64,000 bases of DNA from Streptomyces lincolnensis (GTDB lineage: Bacteria; Actinomycetota; Actinomycetes; Streptomycetales; Streptomycetaceae). The DNA is taken from assembly GCF_001685355.1 (NCBI RefSeq), contig NZ_CP016438.1:1240001-1304000 (forward strand), written 5' to 3'. Below the pieces are notes generated by a model. That model had not been told where the DNA came from. It saw only the letters and a program-made list of their open reading frames with translations, and did no database searches. How positions within the stretch are numbered: the stretch's first letter is position 1; every line of letters begins with the position of its first letter. Below are positions 8,711-16,768 of the stretch, piece after piece. A program made the translations under genes and the position numbers.

Positions 8711-9622
8711 CTACTTCGGCGGTGTCGGCGTGTCGTGCGTGCGGTACATCGCCTGGACGTCCAGTTCCAGCTGGACCGTGGGGCCGACCACCGCGATGCC
8801 GCGTGCCAGCATCGACCGCCAGTTCAGCGTGTAGTCCTCGCGGTGCAGTTCCGTCTTGGCGAGGGCGGCGCAGCGCAGTTCCTCGCCGTAGCCGCCGTTG
8901 ACCATGCCCAGGTAGGTCGTGTCCAGGCCGACCGACCGGCTCACGCCGTGCATGGTCAGGGTGCCCTGCAGCGTCCACTTGCTGCCGCCCTTGAAGGCGA
9001 AGCGGGTGCTCCTGAAGTCGATGTAGGGAAAGGTGTCGACGTCGAGGAAGTCCGCGGACCGCAGGTGGGTGTCCCGGGTGTGGTTGCCCGTGGTGATGCT
9101 GGACGCGTCGATGCGGACGTGGACGCGGGACTCGGAGATGTCCGGGGTGACCTGGATGCCGCCCTGGAACCGTTCGAAACGGCCGTGCACGTGGGCCATG
9201 CCGACGTGCTTGGCGATGAACCGGATGGCCGTGTGGGGCGGGTCGAAGAGCCAGGTGCCGGGCACCGGGAGGTCGGCCTGGCGGCCCGGCTGGAGCCACA
9301 CCCGCTGCGGGGCGACGCCCGCGTCGGCGACGACCTCGACGGTCTCGCGGTGGGGTTCGAGCCCCTCCGCGATGATGAGCAGGCTGTAGCTGCCCGGGGG
9401 CAGGACGGCCATGAACAGGCCGTACGGGTCGGTCGTGCCACGGGCGGCGACCTGGTGACTGCGCAGTTCGGTCACCGTCACATCCGCGCGGCCCAGGGGC
9501 TGGTTCACCGGGTCCATGACCTCGCGGACGACGACACCCGCGCCGGCCGGGAGGGGAAGCGTGAGGCCCGCGGCGCCTCCGGGGGCACTCCTGAGTCGCC
9601 GCCGGAGCAGTCCGAGGGGCAT
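8711..9622 (-). CDS. YceI-family protein with N-terminal carboxypeptidase-regulatory-like domain
   Basis: The 303-residue protein joins two domains. Residues about 28-110 (VVVREVMDPVNQPLGRADV, TDPYGLFMAVLPPGSYSLLI) form a beta-sandwich of the carboxypeptidase regulatory-like type. Residues about 121-303 (GTWLFDPPHTAIRFIAKHVG, LTMHGVSRSVGLD) form a YceI lipocalin-like domain that in other members binds polyprenoid or amide lipids. The ATG at 9622 is preferred to the GTG at 9631 because GAAAGG lies 8 nt upstream of it. There is no signal peptide, so the compartment is unclear. It stands alone between the sortase and the aromatic genes. Confidence 0.85.
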   Translation of the reverse strand: MPLGLLRRRLRSAPGGAAGLTLPLPAGAGVVVREVMDPVNQPLGRADVTVTELRSHQVAARGTTDPYGLFMAVLPPGSYSLLIIAEGLEPHRETVEVVADAGVAPQRVWLQPGRQADLPVPGTWLFDPPHTAIRFIAKHVGMAHVHGRFERFQGGIQVTPDISESRVHVRIDASSITTGNHTRDTHLRSADFLDVDTFPYIDFRSTRFAFKGGSKWTLQGTLTMHGVSRSVGLDTTYLGMVNGGYGEELRCAALAKTELHREDYTLNWRSMLARGIAVVGPTVQLELDVQAMYRTHDTPTPPK

Positions 9623-9664
9623 GGTGTTCACCTTTCCGTATACGTCTTGATCTGTTCTGGTGGG

Positions 9665-10744
9665 TCAGGGCCGTGTGCCCGGCCGCTCGCCGGCGTACGC
9701 CGCTTTCAGCAGGTCCAGGACACCGTCCGCGGTGACCTCTCGCGGGTTGGCGTACGCCTGTCCGGTCGCCGCGCGGCCCGCGACCGCCAGGTCGGCCTCC
9801 TTCAGGCCGAGTTCGGCCAGGGAGCGGGGTGCGCCGAGGCTGCCGGAGAGCTCCCACAGGGCGTGCGGGGCGTCGTCGGTGCCGAGGGCCCGGCCGAGCG
9901 CGGCCATGGCCTCGGGGGCGGCGGGCGCGTTGTGGGCGAGGACGTACGGCAGGACCACCGTGTGGGTCTCGGCGTGCGGCAGGCCGAAGGTGCCGCCGAG
10001 GACGTGGCACAGCTTGTGGTGCAGGCCCATGGTGGTCGCGCCGAGCGTGGCACCGCACAGCCAGGCCCCGTACAGGGCACGGCCGCGGGCGTCCAGTGAC
10101 TCCGGTGCACGGGCCACCGCGGGCAGCGCCCCTGCCATCGCCCGTACGCCTTCCTCCGCCATCAGCGACACCAGCGGCGAGGCGTCCGGTGCGTACAGGG
10201 CCTCGGCCGCGTGCGCGATCGCGTTGATGCCGCTGGTCACCGAGAGGGCCACCGGGAGCGAGCGGGTGAGTTCGGGGTCGTAGACGACGCTGCGGGGCAG
10301 CACCGAGGGATCGCGGCCGGTGCGTTTGGCGCCGTGCTCGGTCAGGCCCCAGACCGGGGTCATCTCGGAGCCGGAGTAGGTCGACGGTACGGCGATCAGC
10401 GGCAGGTGGGTGCGCAGCGCGATCGCCTTGCCGAGGCCGATGGCGGAGCCGCCGCCGACGGCCACGCAGCCGTCGGCGCCCGCGGCGCGCGCCACCTCCA
10501 CGGCCCGCCGGGCGACCTCGGCGGGCACGTGCATCCGGGCCTCGGTGTGCAGCCCGGCGCAGGCGTCGCCCAGGGCGTCCGCTACCACCCGTGCCGTGTC
10601 GGCACCGCGCGGCCCGCTGACCACCAACAGCCGTCGCAGACCCAGCCGTCGGGCCTCGTCCGGGGTGGCGGTGACGGCGGCGCCGGGCCGCAGGACGACC
10701 CGCATGGGCTGGGCCTCGTAGCTGAAGTCCGTGAACCCGCTCAT
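9665..10744 (-). CDS. Maleylacetate reductase (iron-type alcohol dehydrogenase family)
   Basis: The 359-residue enzyme has the NAD(P)-binding GGGSAIGLGKA (97-107), the family stretch STYSGSEMTPVWG (121-133) and the His-rich GLHHKLCHVLGG region near residue 240. It should reduce maleylacetate to 3-oxoadipate, which then enters the beta-ketoadipate route. Its start codon overlaps the stop of the hydroxyquinol dioxygenase gene (ATGA), so the two are translationally coupled. The dioxygenase makes the substrate of this enzyme, which makes the assignment firm. Confidence 0.9.
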   Translation of the reverse strand: MSGFTDFSYEAQPMRVVLRPGAAVTATPDEARRLGLRRLLVVSGPRGADTARVVADALGDACAGLHTEARMHVPAEVARRAVEVARAAGADGCVAVGGGSAIGLGKAIALRTHLPLIAVPSTYSGSEMTPVWGLTEHGAKRTGRDPSVLPRSVVYDPELTRSLPVALSVTSGINAIAHAAEALYAPDASPLVSLMAEEGVRAMAGALPAVARAPESLDARGRALYGAWLCGATLGATTMGLHHKLCHVLGGTFGLPHAETHTVVLPYVLAHNAPAAPEAMAALGRALGTDDAPHALWELSGSLGAPRSLAELGLKEADLAVAGRAATGQAYANPREVTADGVLDLLKAAYAGERPGTRP

Positions 10745-11610
10745 GGCGTCTCCGGGTTGAGCACGAGGTCGAAGCGGGCATGCCGGAACGGGTTCGGGAC
10801 GCCGAACTCCCGTGCCAGAGCAGGGTCGTCGGTCTCGCTGAAGTCCTTCACGAGGCTTTCCTTGACCGCGAACACGGCGTCCGAGTCGAGGTGGTCGCTG
10901 CCGGCCACGAAGATGTGCGTGGTGACCGGTGCGTGCCCCGCCGCCGAGGCGATGAAGTGGATGTGGGCCGGGCGGTAGGGGTGTCGCCCGGTCGCGTGCA
11001 GGAGGTCACCGACGGGGCCGTCGGTGGGGATCGGGTAGGGGCTGGGCACGCAGGTGCGGAACCGGAAGCGGCCCTCGTCGTCGGTGGTGAACAGCCCGCG
11101 CCCGTTGCCGGACGGCTGGACGTCGGGCTGCTGGACGTCGTAGTACCCCTGGTCGTTCGCCTGCCAGACGTCGAGGACCGCGCCGGGCAGCGGGGTGCCG
11201 TCCCGGGACAGCACGCGCCCGCTGATCACGCACGGCTCGCCGCCGCCGACCAGGTCGATGTCAGCGCCCAGTGCACGGACCGGGGAGTCGGTCATGTGGA
11301 AGGGGCCGAGCACGGTCGACTCGGTCACCCCGCCGCGCTCGTCGCTGTTGATCGTCTCGACGAGCATCGAGACGCCGAGCACGTCCGACAGCAGGACGAA
11401 CTCCTGCCGGGTGTCCGTGCACGTCTGCCCGGTCGCCGTCAGGAAGGCGATGGCCCGCTCCCACTCCGCCATGGTCGGCTCCGTCTCGCGGACGAAGGCG
11501 TGCAGATGGCGGGTGAGGGCGGCCAGCAGCTCGCGCAGCCGGAGGTCGGCGGTGCCCTCCAAGCTGTCGACGACGGCCTCGGTGATGCGCGTGGTGAACT
11601 CTGTGGTCAT
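10741..11610 (-). CDS. Hydroxyquinol 1,2-dioxygenase (intradiol)
   Basis: A 289-residue intradiol dioxygenase with the helical dimerisation domain (residues 1-110) and the catalytic beta domain. Iron ligands of the family are visible: a Tyr in GYYDVQ (156/157), Tyr192 in PYPIPTDGP, and His216 and His218 in RPAHIHFI. TESTVLGPFH and the DVWQAND stretch are conserved. Clustering with maleylacetate reductase indicates hydroxyquinol (1,2,4-trihydroxybenzene), cleaved to maleylacetate, rather than catechol. The ATG at 11610 has AGGAG 7 nt upstream; an in-frame ATG at 11643 overlaps the end of the monooxygenase gene and is less likely. Confidence 0.9.
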   Translation of the reverse strand: MTTEFTTRITEAVVDSLEGTADLRLRELLAALTRHLHAFVRETEPTMAEWERAIAFLTATGQTCTDTRQEFVLLSDVLGVSMLVETINSDERGGVTESTVLGPFHMTDSPVRALGADIDLVGGGEPCVISGRVLSRDGTPLPGAVLDVWQANDQGYYDVQQPDVQPSGNGRGLFTTDDEGRFRFRTCVPSPYPIPTDGPVGDLLHATGRHPYRPAHIHFIASAAGHAPVTTHIFVAGSDHLDSDAVFAVKESLVKDFSETDDPALAREFGVPNPFRHARFDLVLNPETP

Positions 11611-11635
11611 CCCGCTCTCCTGGTCCCGGAGCTGT

Positions 11636-13393
11636 TCAGACATGCCCGAGGATCCGCCGCACCGCCCCGGTCAGCAACCGCTCGGCGTCCTCGGCGGAGG
11701 CGGCCGCGCCGGCGTGCCGGAAGGCGACGTATCCGTCCGGCCTCACGAGGAGCGCTCCCCCGTCGGCGACCTCGCTCAGCCGCGCCCAGTCGCCGTAGGG
11801 GTCCTCGTACGCCTGGCCGGGTCCGATGACGACGGTGGCGATCTCCATGTCCTGGGCCTCGGCGGCGCGAGCCCAGTCCGCGCCGCCGATGCCGGTGATC
11901 AGGGTGAAGCGGCCCTGCCCGACGGTGTCGAGGGTGGACAGGGTGCGGGTGCCGGAGGTGATCCAGGCGTGCGGGAGCTTGGCGCCGGGGCGGGAGGTGG
12001 GCTGGTGGTGCAGCTCGGGGTCGCGGTCGAACCCGGGGTCGTCGGTGCCGTCGGGGACGATCGCGGGCGAGGTGTAGCGCTGGTTGAGGTCGACGCCGTG
12101 CGCGTTGAACTCGTACACCTTGAACGCGATGGCCTCGCGCAGCCTCGCCCGCTGCTTCTGGGCCGCCTCGGTGTCCTGCGTGCGGGCGGCGATGTTGGCC
12201 CACAGCTGCTCGGGGGTCTGCGGGGAGAGTCCGTCGAGCGCCTCGAAGATCGGCGCGGTCTCGCCGATGGACTTGTTGGCGCGGGTGACGATCTGCCTGC
12301 CGATCGGGGCGCGTTCGGTGGTGTAGGTGTCCAGCAGCTTCGGGGAGGCGGTGCCGTCGAGGACGAGCTTGAGCTTCCAGGCCAGGTTGTAGGAGTCCTG
12401 GATGGAGGTGTTGGAGCCGAGACCGTTGGACGGCGGGTGGCGGTGCGTGGCGTCTCCGGCGCAGAAGACGCGGCCGTTGGAGTAGGTCTCGGCGTACATC
12501 TCGTTGACCGTCCACGCCGAGGAGGACTTGATGGTCACCGGGATGTCGTCGTCGCCGACCAGCTGGCGTACGACGGACTCGGCGTACTCCGTGGTCAGGT
12601 CGGGGGCGCCGGCGCTCACGTCGTAGCCCCACACGATGAGCCACTCGTTCCAGGGCCGGACGCAGCGCACCAGGCCGGCGCCGATGCCGCCGACGGTCGC
12701 GCCGGGGGCGAGTACCCAGTAGAGGGTGGAGGGCCGGTGAGCGGTGTACTTGCTCAGGTCCGCGTCGAAGACGATGTTGATGCTGCCGGCCACGCCCATC
12801 TGGCCGCCCATCGGCAGCCCGGCGTCCTCGGCGACCTGCGAGCGGCCGCCGTCCGCGCCGATGAGGTACTTGGCGCGGATGGTGTACTCGTCGCCGCGCA
12901 GCCGGTCCTCGACGGTGACCGTCACGCCGAAGGCGTCCTGGACGAAGGACTTGTAGACGGTGCTGAAGCGCAGTTGCGAGCCGCGCGCGACCGCGGCGTC
13001 GATGAGGACGGGTTCCATGAGGTGCTGGGGCATGTCGCACATGCGGGTGGGGCTGGCGAGTTCGTGCGCGGCCTGGACGAGCGGGTCGTTGCCCCAGGAG
13101 CGGATCCGGCCGAGTTCCTCGCCGGCGAGGCTGGTGCAGAAGGTCGTGTTGCCCATCAGATGCTGGGGCGTGGCCTTCGCGACGACATCCTGCTCGACGC
13201 CGAGGTCCCGCAGCACCTCCATGGTGCGCTGGTTGGTGATGTGCGCCCGGGGCGTGTCGGCGAGGCTCGCGTAGCGGGTGACGACGATGTTCGGGACGCC
13301 GTAGGTGCTGAGGGCGAGCGCGGCGGAGGCGCCCGCGGGGCCACTGCCGACGATCAGTACATCGGTCACGACATCGGGCTCGACGGTGTGCAC
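11636..13393 (-). CDS. FAD-dependent phenol hydroxylase, TfdB-like (probably makes hydroxyquinol)
   Basis: The 585-residue flavoprotein shows the dinucleotide-binding GSGPAGAS (16-23), the DG motif (IGADGGRSQV, 178-187) and the second FAD motif GRVFCAGDATHRHPPSNG (307-324). Stretches such as DTPRAHITNQRTMEVLRDLG and RPWNEWLIVWGYD are very close to 2,4-dichlorophenol 6-monooxygenase (TfdB). It should ortho-hydroxylate a phenol using NAD(P)H and oxygen. With hydroxyquinol dioxygenase and maleylacetate reductase downstream, resorcinol or 4-hydroxylated phenols are likely substrates; this is an inference. The GTG at 13393 follows GGAG. Its promoter is shared with the divergent regulator. Confidence 0.85.
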   Translation of the reverse strand: MHTVEPDVVTDVLIVGSGPAGASAALALSTYGVPNIVVTRYASLADTPRAHITNQRTMEVLRDLGVEQDVVAKATPQHLMGNTTFCTSLAGEELGRIRSWGNDPLVQAAHELASPTRMCDMPQHLMEPVLIDAAVARGSQLRFSTVYKSFVQDAFGVTVTVEDRLRGDEYTIRAKYLIGADGGRSQVAEDAGLPMGGQMGVAGSINIVFDADLSKYTAHRPSTLYWVLAPGATVGGIGAGLVRCVRPWNEWLIVWGYDVSAGAPDLTTEYAESVVRQLVGDDDIPVTIKSSSAWTVNEMYAETYSNGRVFCAGDATHRHPPSNGLGSNTSIQDSYNLAWKLKLVLDGTASPKLLDTYTTERAPIGRQIVTRANKSIGETAPIFEALDGLSPQTPEQLWANIAARTQDTEAAQKQRARLREAIAFKVYEFNAHGVDLNQRYTSPAIVPDGTDDPGFDRDPELHHQPTSRPGAKLPHAWITSGTRTLSTLDTVGQGRFTLITGIGGADWARAAEAQDMEIATVVIGPGQAYEDPYGDWARLSEVADGGALLVRPDGYVAFRHAGAAASAEDAERLLTGAVRRILGHV

Positions 13394-13499
13394 GGTAACG
13401 CTCCAGGGAATGAGAACAGAGGCCGACCTTCCAAGATCATGTAGATCGGTGCGCGATCGCGGGTGTCTCAATTCGATACAGTGCGCCGGCCACACCAGT

Positions 13500-13518
13500 G
13501 GTTGTTGCGCGTTCAACC
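13500..13518. promoter_or_regulatory. Inverted repeat in the divergent promoter of the aromatic cluster
   Basis: GGTTG (13500-13504) and CAACC (13514-13518) flank a 9-nt spacer, between the start codons of the phenol hydroxylase and its presumed regulator. It is short and therefore only a weak operator candidate. Confidence 0.3.
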
Positions 13519-13541
13519 GCTCCCGTAGGGTGAACGGCGTC

Positions 13542-15317
13542 GTGACCACCGCAGAGCACCCCTCGGCCCGCCCCACCCTCGCCTCGCTGCGCAGGGCCCG
13601 CGCGCTGTTCCTGACCGGGCGGCAACTGCCGGCCGAGATCCCCGAGGACATCGCCGCGGCCTGGAGACGCGCCCGCTTCTTCGGCGTACGGCACGACGTG
13701 ACGGACCCGTCCCCCGCTTCGCGCGTACGGCCTTCCGCGTCCCCGCTGCCGGCAGCGGCCCGCCCGGTGCTCGAACGGATCGCTCCCACCCTCAGTACGG
13801 AGCAGACGGCGTTCATGCTCACCGACGAGCGGCTGCGCGTCCTGTGGGCGACCGGACTCGCGTCGGACGGCCTCCGGGATCTCTCCGAGCACCTGGTCGG
13901 CCACAACAGCGCGGCCCTCGCGCTGCGGACCGGGCGACGCGCCGAGGTGCACGGCCCCGAGCACTTCCTCGACCTGTGGCAGGACGTCTCCGCGGTCAGC
14001 GTGCCGCTGCGGGCACCGGAGACCGGCCGGTTGCTGGGCACGCTGACGGTGGCCTGCGCCCTCCGCGCCGGGGACGGCCCGCATCCCGGCGCCCCGCTCG
14101 CCGAGGCGGCGGCGAGCGCCGTCGAGGCAGAGCTCCTCTCCCGGTCGCGGGCGGCGGAACGAGTGCTGCTGGACGCGTACCTGCGCGCCGCCGGGCAGCC
14201 CGGGAGCGCGGTCGTCGCGCTCGACGGACGCAACCGGTTCGTCAGTGAGGCAGCGGAGCGGCTGCTGTCGCCGGAGGGGCTGGAGGCGTTGGAACGGGAC
14301 ACGATGACCCTGCGCCTCGGAACGGACCCGGAGGCGGCGGCCCGCCCCGCCCACGGGCCGGCGGCGGCGGCCCACTCGTCAGTCTCGTCAGCCGCTTCGC
14401 CCTCGCATCACGTCCGCCTTCCGGACGGCATTCCGTGCAGCGCGGTCCTCACGCCTGTTCCGCACCTTGGCTCGATCATCGGTGCGGTCGCCGTACTGGA
14501 ACCGGTCGAGCCCGCGGCGGTGGTACCGAGCACGCGGACCGACGTGGCACTGGCCGGGCACTCGGTGCCCTGGCGCCACGCCGTCGCCCGGGCGGTGGAG
14601 CTGGCGAGGTGCCCCGAGCCCCTGCTCCTCGTCGGGGAGCGCGGTACCGGCAAGACATCGCTCGCCCGCGAGCTGGTCGCCGACCCGTCGGCCTTCGATG
14701 CCGCGGAAGGCGAACTCCCCGCCTGTCTCGACGAGTTGGTGTCCGGTCGGCCCCTTCTCATCCGGCATGCCGAGCGGCTGGCGCCCCAGGACACGGCGAC
14801 CCTCAACTCCCTGCTCGACACACACCCGGGCGTACCCCTGCTGGCCACCTACACCCCCGGAGCGTCACCGGGCCCCTGCCTCCAACGCCTCCTGGACACC
14901 CTGGGGGCCCGCTCGGTCACCCTGCCCGCCCTGCGCGAACGCCCGGACGACATCCGGGAGTTGGTCACGGCGCTGGCCCCGCACCCCGCACCCGGACAGC
15001 CCCCGCTCACCTGGACGCTGGACGCCCTGCGTGCCCTGGAGGAGCACCCGTGGCCCGGCAACGTCACCGAACTCGCCCATCTGGTCCGGGCGTTGGCCGA
15101 GAACCGGCGCACCACCGGCCCCGTCCGGCGTGCCGAGTTGCCCGACCCCGTACGCGAGGGCCCCGCGACCCGCCCCCTCAGCCCGATGGAACACGCCGAG
15201 CGCGCCACGATCCTGGAGACCCTGCGCCTGCACGGCGGCAACAAGGCCCGCACGGCGGCGGCCCTGGGCATCGCCCGCGCGACGCTGTACCGGAAACTGC
15301 GCGGCTACCGGGGCTGA
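13542..15317 (+). CDS. NtrC/AcoR-like regulator lacking the sigma54 contact motif
   Basis: A 591-residue protein with the AcoR layout: an N-terminal GAF-like sensor region (about 80-210), a PAS-like region (about 215-320), an AAA+ domain with Walker A GERGTGKT (365-372), and a C-terminal Fis-type helix-turn-helix (about 546-591, NKARTAAALGIARATLYRKL). The GAFTGA loop that contacts sigma54 is absent, which fits the lack of sigma54 in actinobacteria. The Walker B region is reduced to RPLLIRHAERL, so ATP hydrolysis is doubtful. It is divergent to the hydroxyquinol genes and probably activates them when it senses an aromatic ligand. The GTG at 13542 is used; a GTG at 13530 is also possible. Confidence 0.8.
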   Translation: MTTAEHPSARPTLASLRRARALFLTGRQLPAEIPEDIAAAWRRARFFGVRHDVTDPSPASRVRPSASPLPAAARPVLERIAPTLSTEQTAFMLTDERLRVLWATGLASDGLRDLSEHLVGHNSAALALRTGRRAEVHGPEHFLDLWQDVSAVSVPLRAPETGRLLGTLTVACALRAGDGPHPGAPLAEAAASAVEAELLSRSRAAERVLLDAYLRAAGQPGSAVVALDGRNRFVSEAAERLLSPEGLEALERDTMTLRLGTDPEAAARPAHGPAAAAHSSVSSAASPSHHVRLPDGIPCSAVLTPVPHLGSIIGAVAVLEPVEPAAVVPSTRTDVALAGHSVPWRHAVARAVELARCPEPLLLVGERGTGKTSLARELVADPSAFDAAEGELPACLDELVSGRPLLIRHAERLAPQDTATLNSLLDTHPGVPLLATYTPGASPGPCLQRLLDTLGARSVTLPALRERPDDIRELVTALAPHPAPGQPPLTWTLDALRALEEHPWPGNVTELAHLVRALAENRRTTGPVRRAELPDPVREGPATRPLSPMEHAERATILETLRLHGGNKARTAAALGIARATLYRKLRGYRG

Positions 15318-15371
15318 CCCCCACGCCCCCCGCCCGGCGTGATCTCGCCACAACCCGGCAGTACATGGACA

Positions 15372-15386
15372 TGGATGTCATTGTCA
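15372..15386. promoter_or_regulatory. Zur-box-like site upstream of zur
   Basis: Read on the minus strand the site is TGACAATGACATCCA, 11 of 15 positions matching the Streptomyces Zur consensus TGAAAATGATTTTCA. It lies 52 nt before the zur start codon, where autoregulation would act. Confidence 0.45.
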
Positions 15387-15437
15387 TTTACGGTGTTCCG
15401 CAGACCGGAGCGGCGAGCACGATGGGGGTGATCTGCC

Positions 15438-15872
15438 GTGAGCGGCCGGACGACCCGGCAACGGAGGGCGGTGCTGCGCGTTCTCGCGGGCTGCCAGGAC
15501 TTCGTGTCGGCCCAGGAGTTGCACGCGCTCCTGGTCGCCGAGGCCCACTCGATCGGGCTGACCACCGTCTACCGTGCCCTGCGTGACCTGGAGGCCGACG
15601 GCGGGGTGGACGTCGTACGCGACGAGGCGGCCGGGCGGCTCTACCGCAGCCGCCCCACGGACGGCCACCGCCACTACCTGATCTGCCGTGACTGCGGCCG
15701 CAGCCGGCCGGTGGAGTCCGGGGTCGTCGAGGAGTGGGCCGACCGGATCGCCGCCGACACCGGGTTCGCCGCGGTGCGGCACACCGTCGAACTCACCGGC
15801 CTGTGCGCCGACTGCCACCCCGGCGGGGACGGCGAGGAGGAACCGCCGTACGCCTGGGACCGCGTCCACTGA
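15438..15872 (+). CDS. zur: Fur-family regulator, Zur type
   Basis: The 144-residue Fur-type repressor has an N-terminal winged helix (about 1-70; GLTTVYRALRDLEADGGV is the recognition region) and a metal-binding C-terminal half. His77 and His79 (DGHRHYLICRDCG) and the two structural-zinc pairs Cys83/Cys86 and Cys123/Cys126 are present. Zur represses zinc uptake genes when zinc is bound. The assignment to Zur rather than Fur or Nur rests on the neighbourhood: a SmtB-type sensor, a CobW-like protein and znuACB within 6 kb, with Zur-box-like sites between them. Confidence 0.88.
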   Translation: MSGRTTRQRRAVLRVLAGCQDFVSAQELHALLVAEAHSIGLTTVYRALRDLEADGGVDVVRDEAAGRLYRSRPTDGHRHYLICRDCGRSRPVESGVVEEWADRIAADTGFAAVRHTVELTGLCADCHPGGDGEEEPPYAWDRVH

Positions 15873-15944
15873 AGGAGACGCCCCGCGCGCGGCCATGAAG
15901 GGACCGATGCACCCGCGGACACCTCCGCGCGACACATGCGCAGA

Positions 15945-15967
15945 TCGCTATATGTTAATGTCGCTAT
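15945..15967 (+). promoter_or_regulatory. Promoter region with direct repeats upstream of the His-rich gene
   Basis: TCGCTAT occurs twice in direct orientation (15945-15951 and 15961-15967) around an A/T-rich TATATGTTAATG. A -10 element is likely here, 60-70 nt before the start codon. The repeats could bind the SmtB-type sensor encoded downstream; this is a guess. Confidence 0.3.
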
Positions 15968-16024
15968 GCACGGCCTGCGGGACACCAGACGCAGGCGCCC
16001 ATCCCGCACCACCAGGAGCACCAC

Positions 16025-16327
16025 ATGGCCACCGCCACCGAGCACCGCACCCACGACAGCCACACGCACACCCACGGCGCGGGCTGCGGCCACGTCGCCA
16101 TCCCGCACGGCGACCACACCGACTTCGCGCACGACGGCCACGTCCACCGGGTGCACGAGGACCACGTCGACGAGTGCGCCCCGGCCGGCCATGTCGCCCA
16201 CGACAGCCACGACCACCAGCACGGCGAGGGCTGCGGCCACGTCGCCGTCCCGCACGAGGACCACGTCGACTACGTGCACGACGGCCACCGGCACGCCGCG
16301 CACGAGGGCCACTGGGACGACCACTGA
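16025..16327 (+). CDS. His-rich metal-binding protein with an internal duplication
   Basis: Exactly 100 residues, of which 27 are His and 3 Cys, with many Asp and Glu. The chain is a tandem duplication: HTHTHGAGCGHVAIPHGDH (about 13-31) is repeated as HDHQHGEGCGHVAVPHEDH, and both are followed by VHDGH or AHDGH segments. There is no signal peptide or membrane helix, so it should be cytoplasmic. The position between zur and a SmtB-type sensor suggests a zinc (or nickel/cobalt) buffer or chaperone. AGGAG lies 8 nt before the ATG. I do not know a characterised homologue; no enzymatic motif is visible. Confidence 0.8.
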   Translation: MATATEHRTHDSHTHTHGAGCGHVAIPHGDHTDFAHDGHVHRVHEDHVDECAPAGHVAHDSHDHQHGEGCGHVAVPHEDHVDYVHDGHRHAAHEGHWDDH

Positions 16328-16366
16328 GTCACGGCCCCGCTCCCGTCCGGCGACGGCATCTCGTAT

Positions 16367-16392
16367 CGGAAATCATTGTCACTTGCTAATAT
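16367..16392 (+). promoter_or_regulatory. Zur-box-like site and -10 element of the SmtB-type gene
   Basis: CGGAAATCATTGTCA at 16367-16381, read on the minus strand, matches 12 of 15 positions of the Zur consensus. It is followed by TAATAT at 16387-16392, which ends 6 nt before the GTG at 16399. That spacing puts the transcription start at or next to the start codon, so the mRNA is probably leaderless and the Zur-like site covers the core promoter. Confidence 0.5.
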
Positions 16393-16398
16393 GTGCAT

Positions 16399-16719
16399 GT
16401 GACGCCGACTTCCCCTCCCCCGCCGACCCCGACGGACGAGCCGATACGCGCCCTGGAGGCCGCCAGCGACCTGCTGAAGGCGCTGGCCTCCCCGGTCCGT
16501 CTCGGCATCGTGCGGGAACTGTCCGAGGGCGGAAAGTACGTGCACGAACTGGTCGACGCCCTCGGCGTGAGTCAGCCACTGGTCTCCCAGCACCTCAGGG
16601 TCCTGCGCAACTCCCGGATCGTGACCACCCGTCGGCAGGCCCGTGAGATCCAGTACGACCTCGCCGACGAGCACATCGCCCACATCGTGCTGGACGCCAT
16701 CCGGCACGCACAGGAGTAG
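16399..16719 (+). CDS. ArsR/SmtB-family metal-sensing repressor
   Basis: The 106-residue winged-helix protein carries the ArsR recognition helix VSQPLVSQHLRVLRNSRIV (58-76). The C-terminal helix has Asp90, His92, His103 and Glu106, which fits exactly the alpha5 zinc site D-X-H-X10-H-X2-E of SmtB/CzrA. It should release DNA when zinc is in excess. Next to Zur, this gives the island sensors for both shortage and excess. GTG 16399 is preferred to the in-frame GTG at 16393 because of the -10 position. Its likely targets are its own promoter and the His-rich gene. Confidence 0.88.
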   Translation: MTPTSPPPPTPTDEPIRALEAASDLLKALASPVRLGIVRELSEGGKYVHELVDALGVSQPLVSQHLRVLRNSRIVTTRRQAREIQYDLADEHIAHIVLDAIRHAQE

Positions 16720-16768
16720 CCCGGCACCGTCGTGGCACGACGGGGGCCGGGCCTCTCCCGTCTCCGGT

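Noticed and set aside
11636..14302. An 888-codon open frame that extends the phenol hydroxylase gene upstream
   Set aside because: The extra 300 codons run antisense to the regulator gene and are Arg/Ser-rich without motif; homologues begin near GTG 13393.
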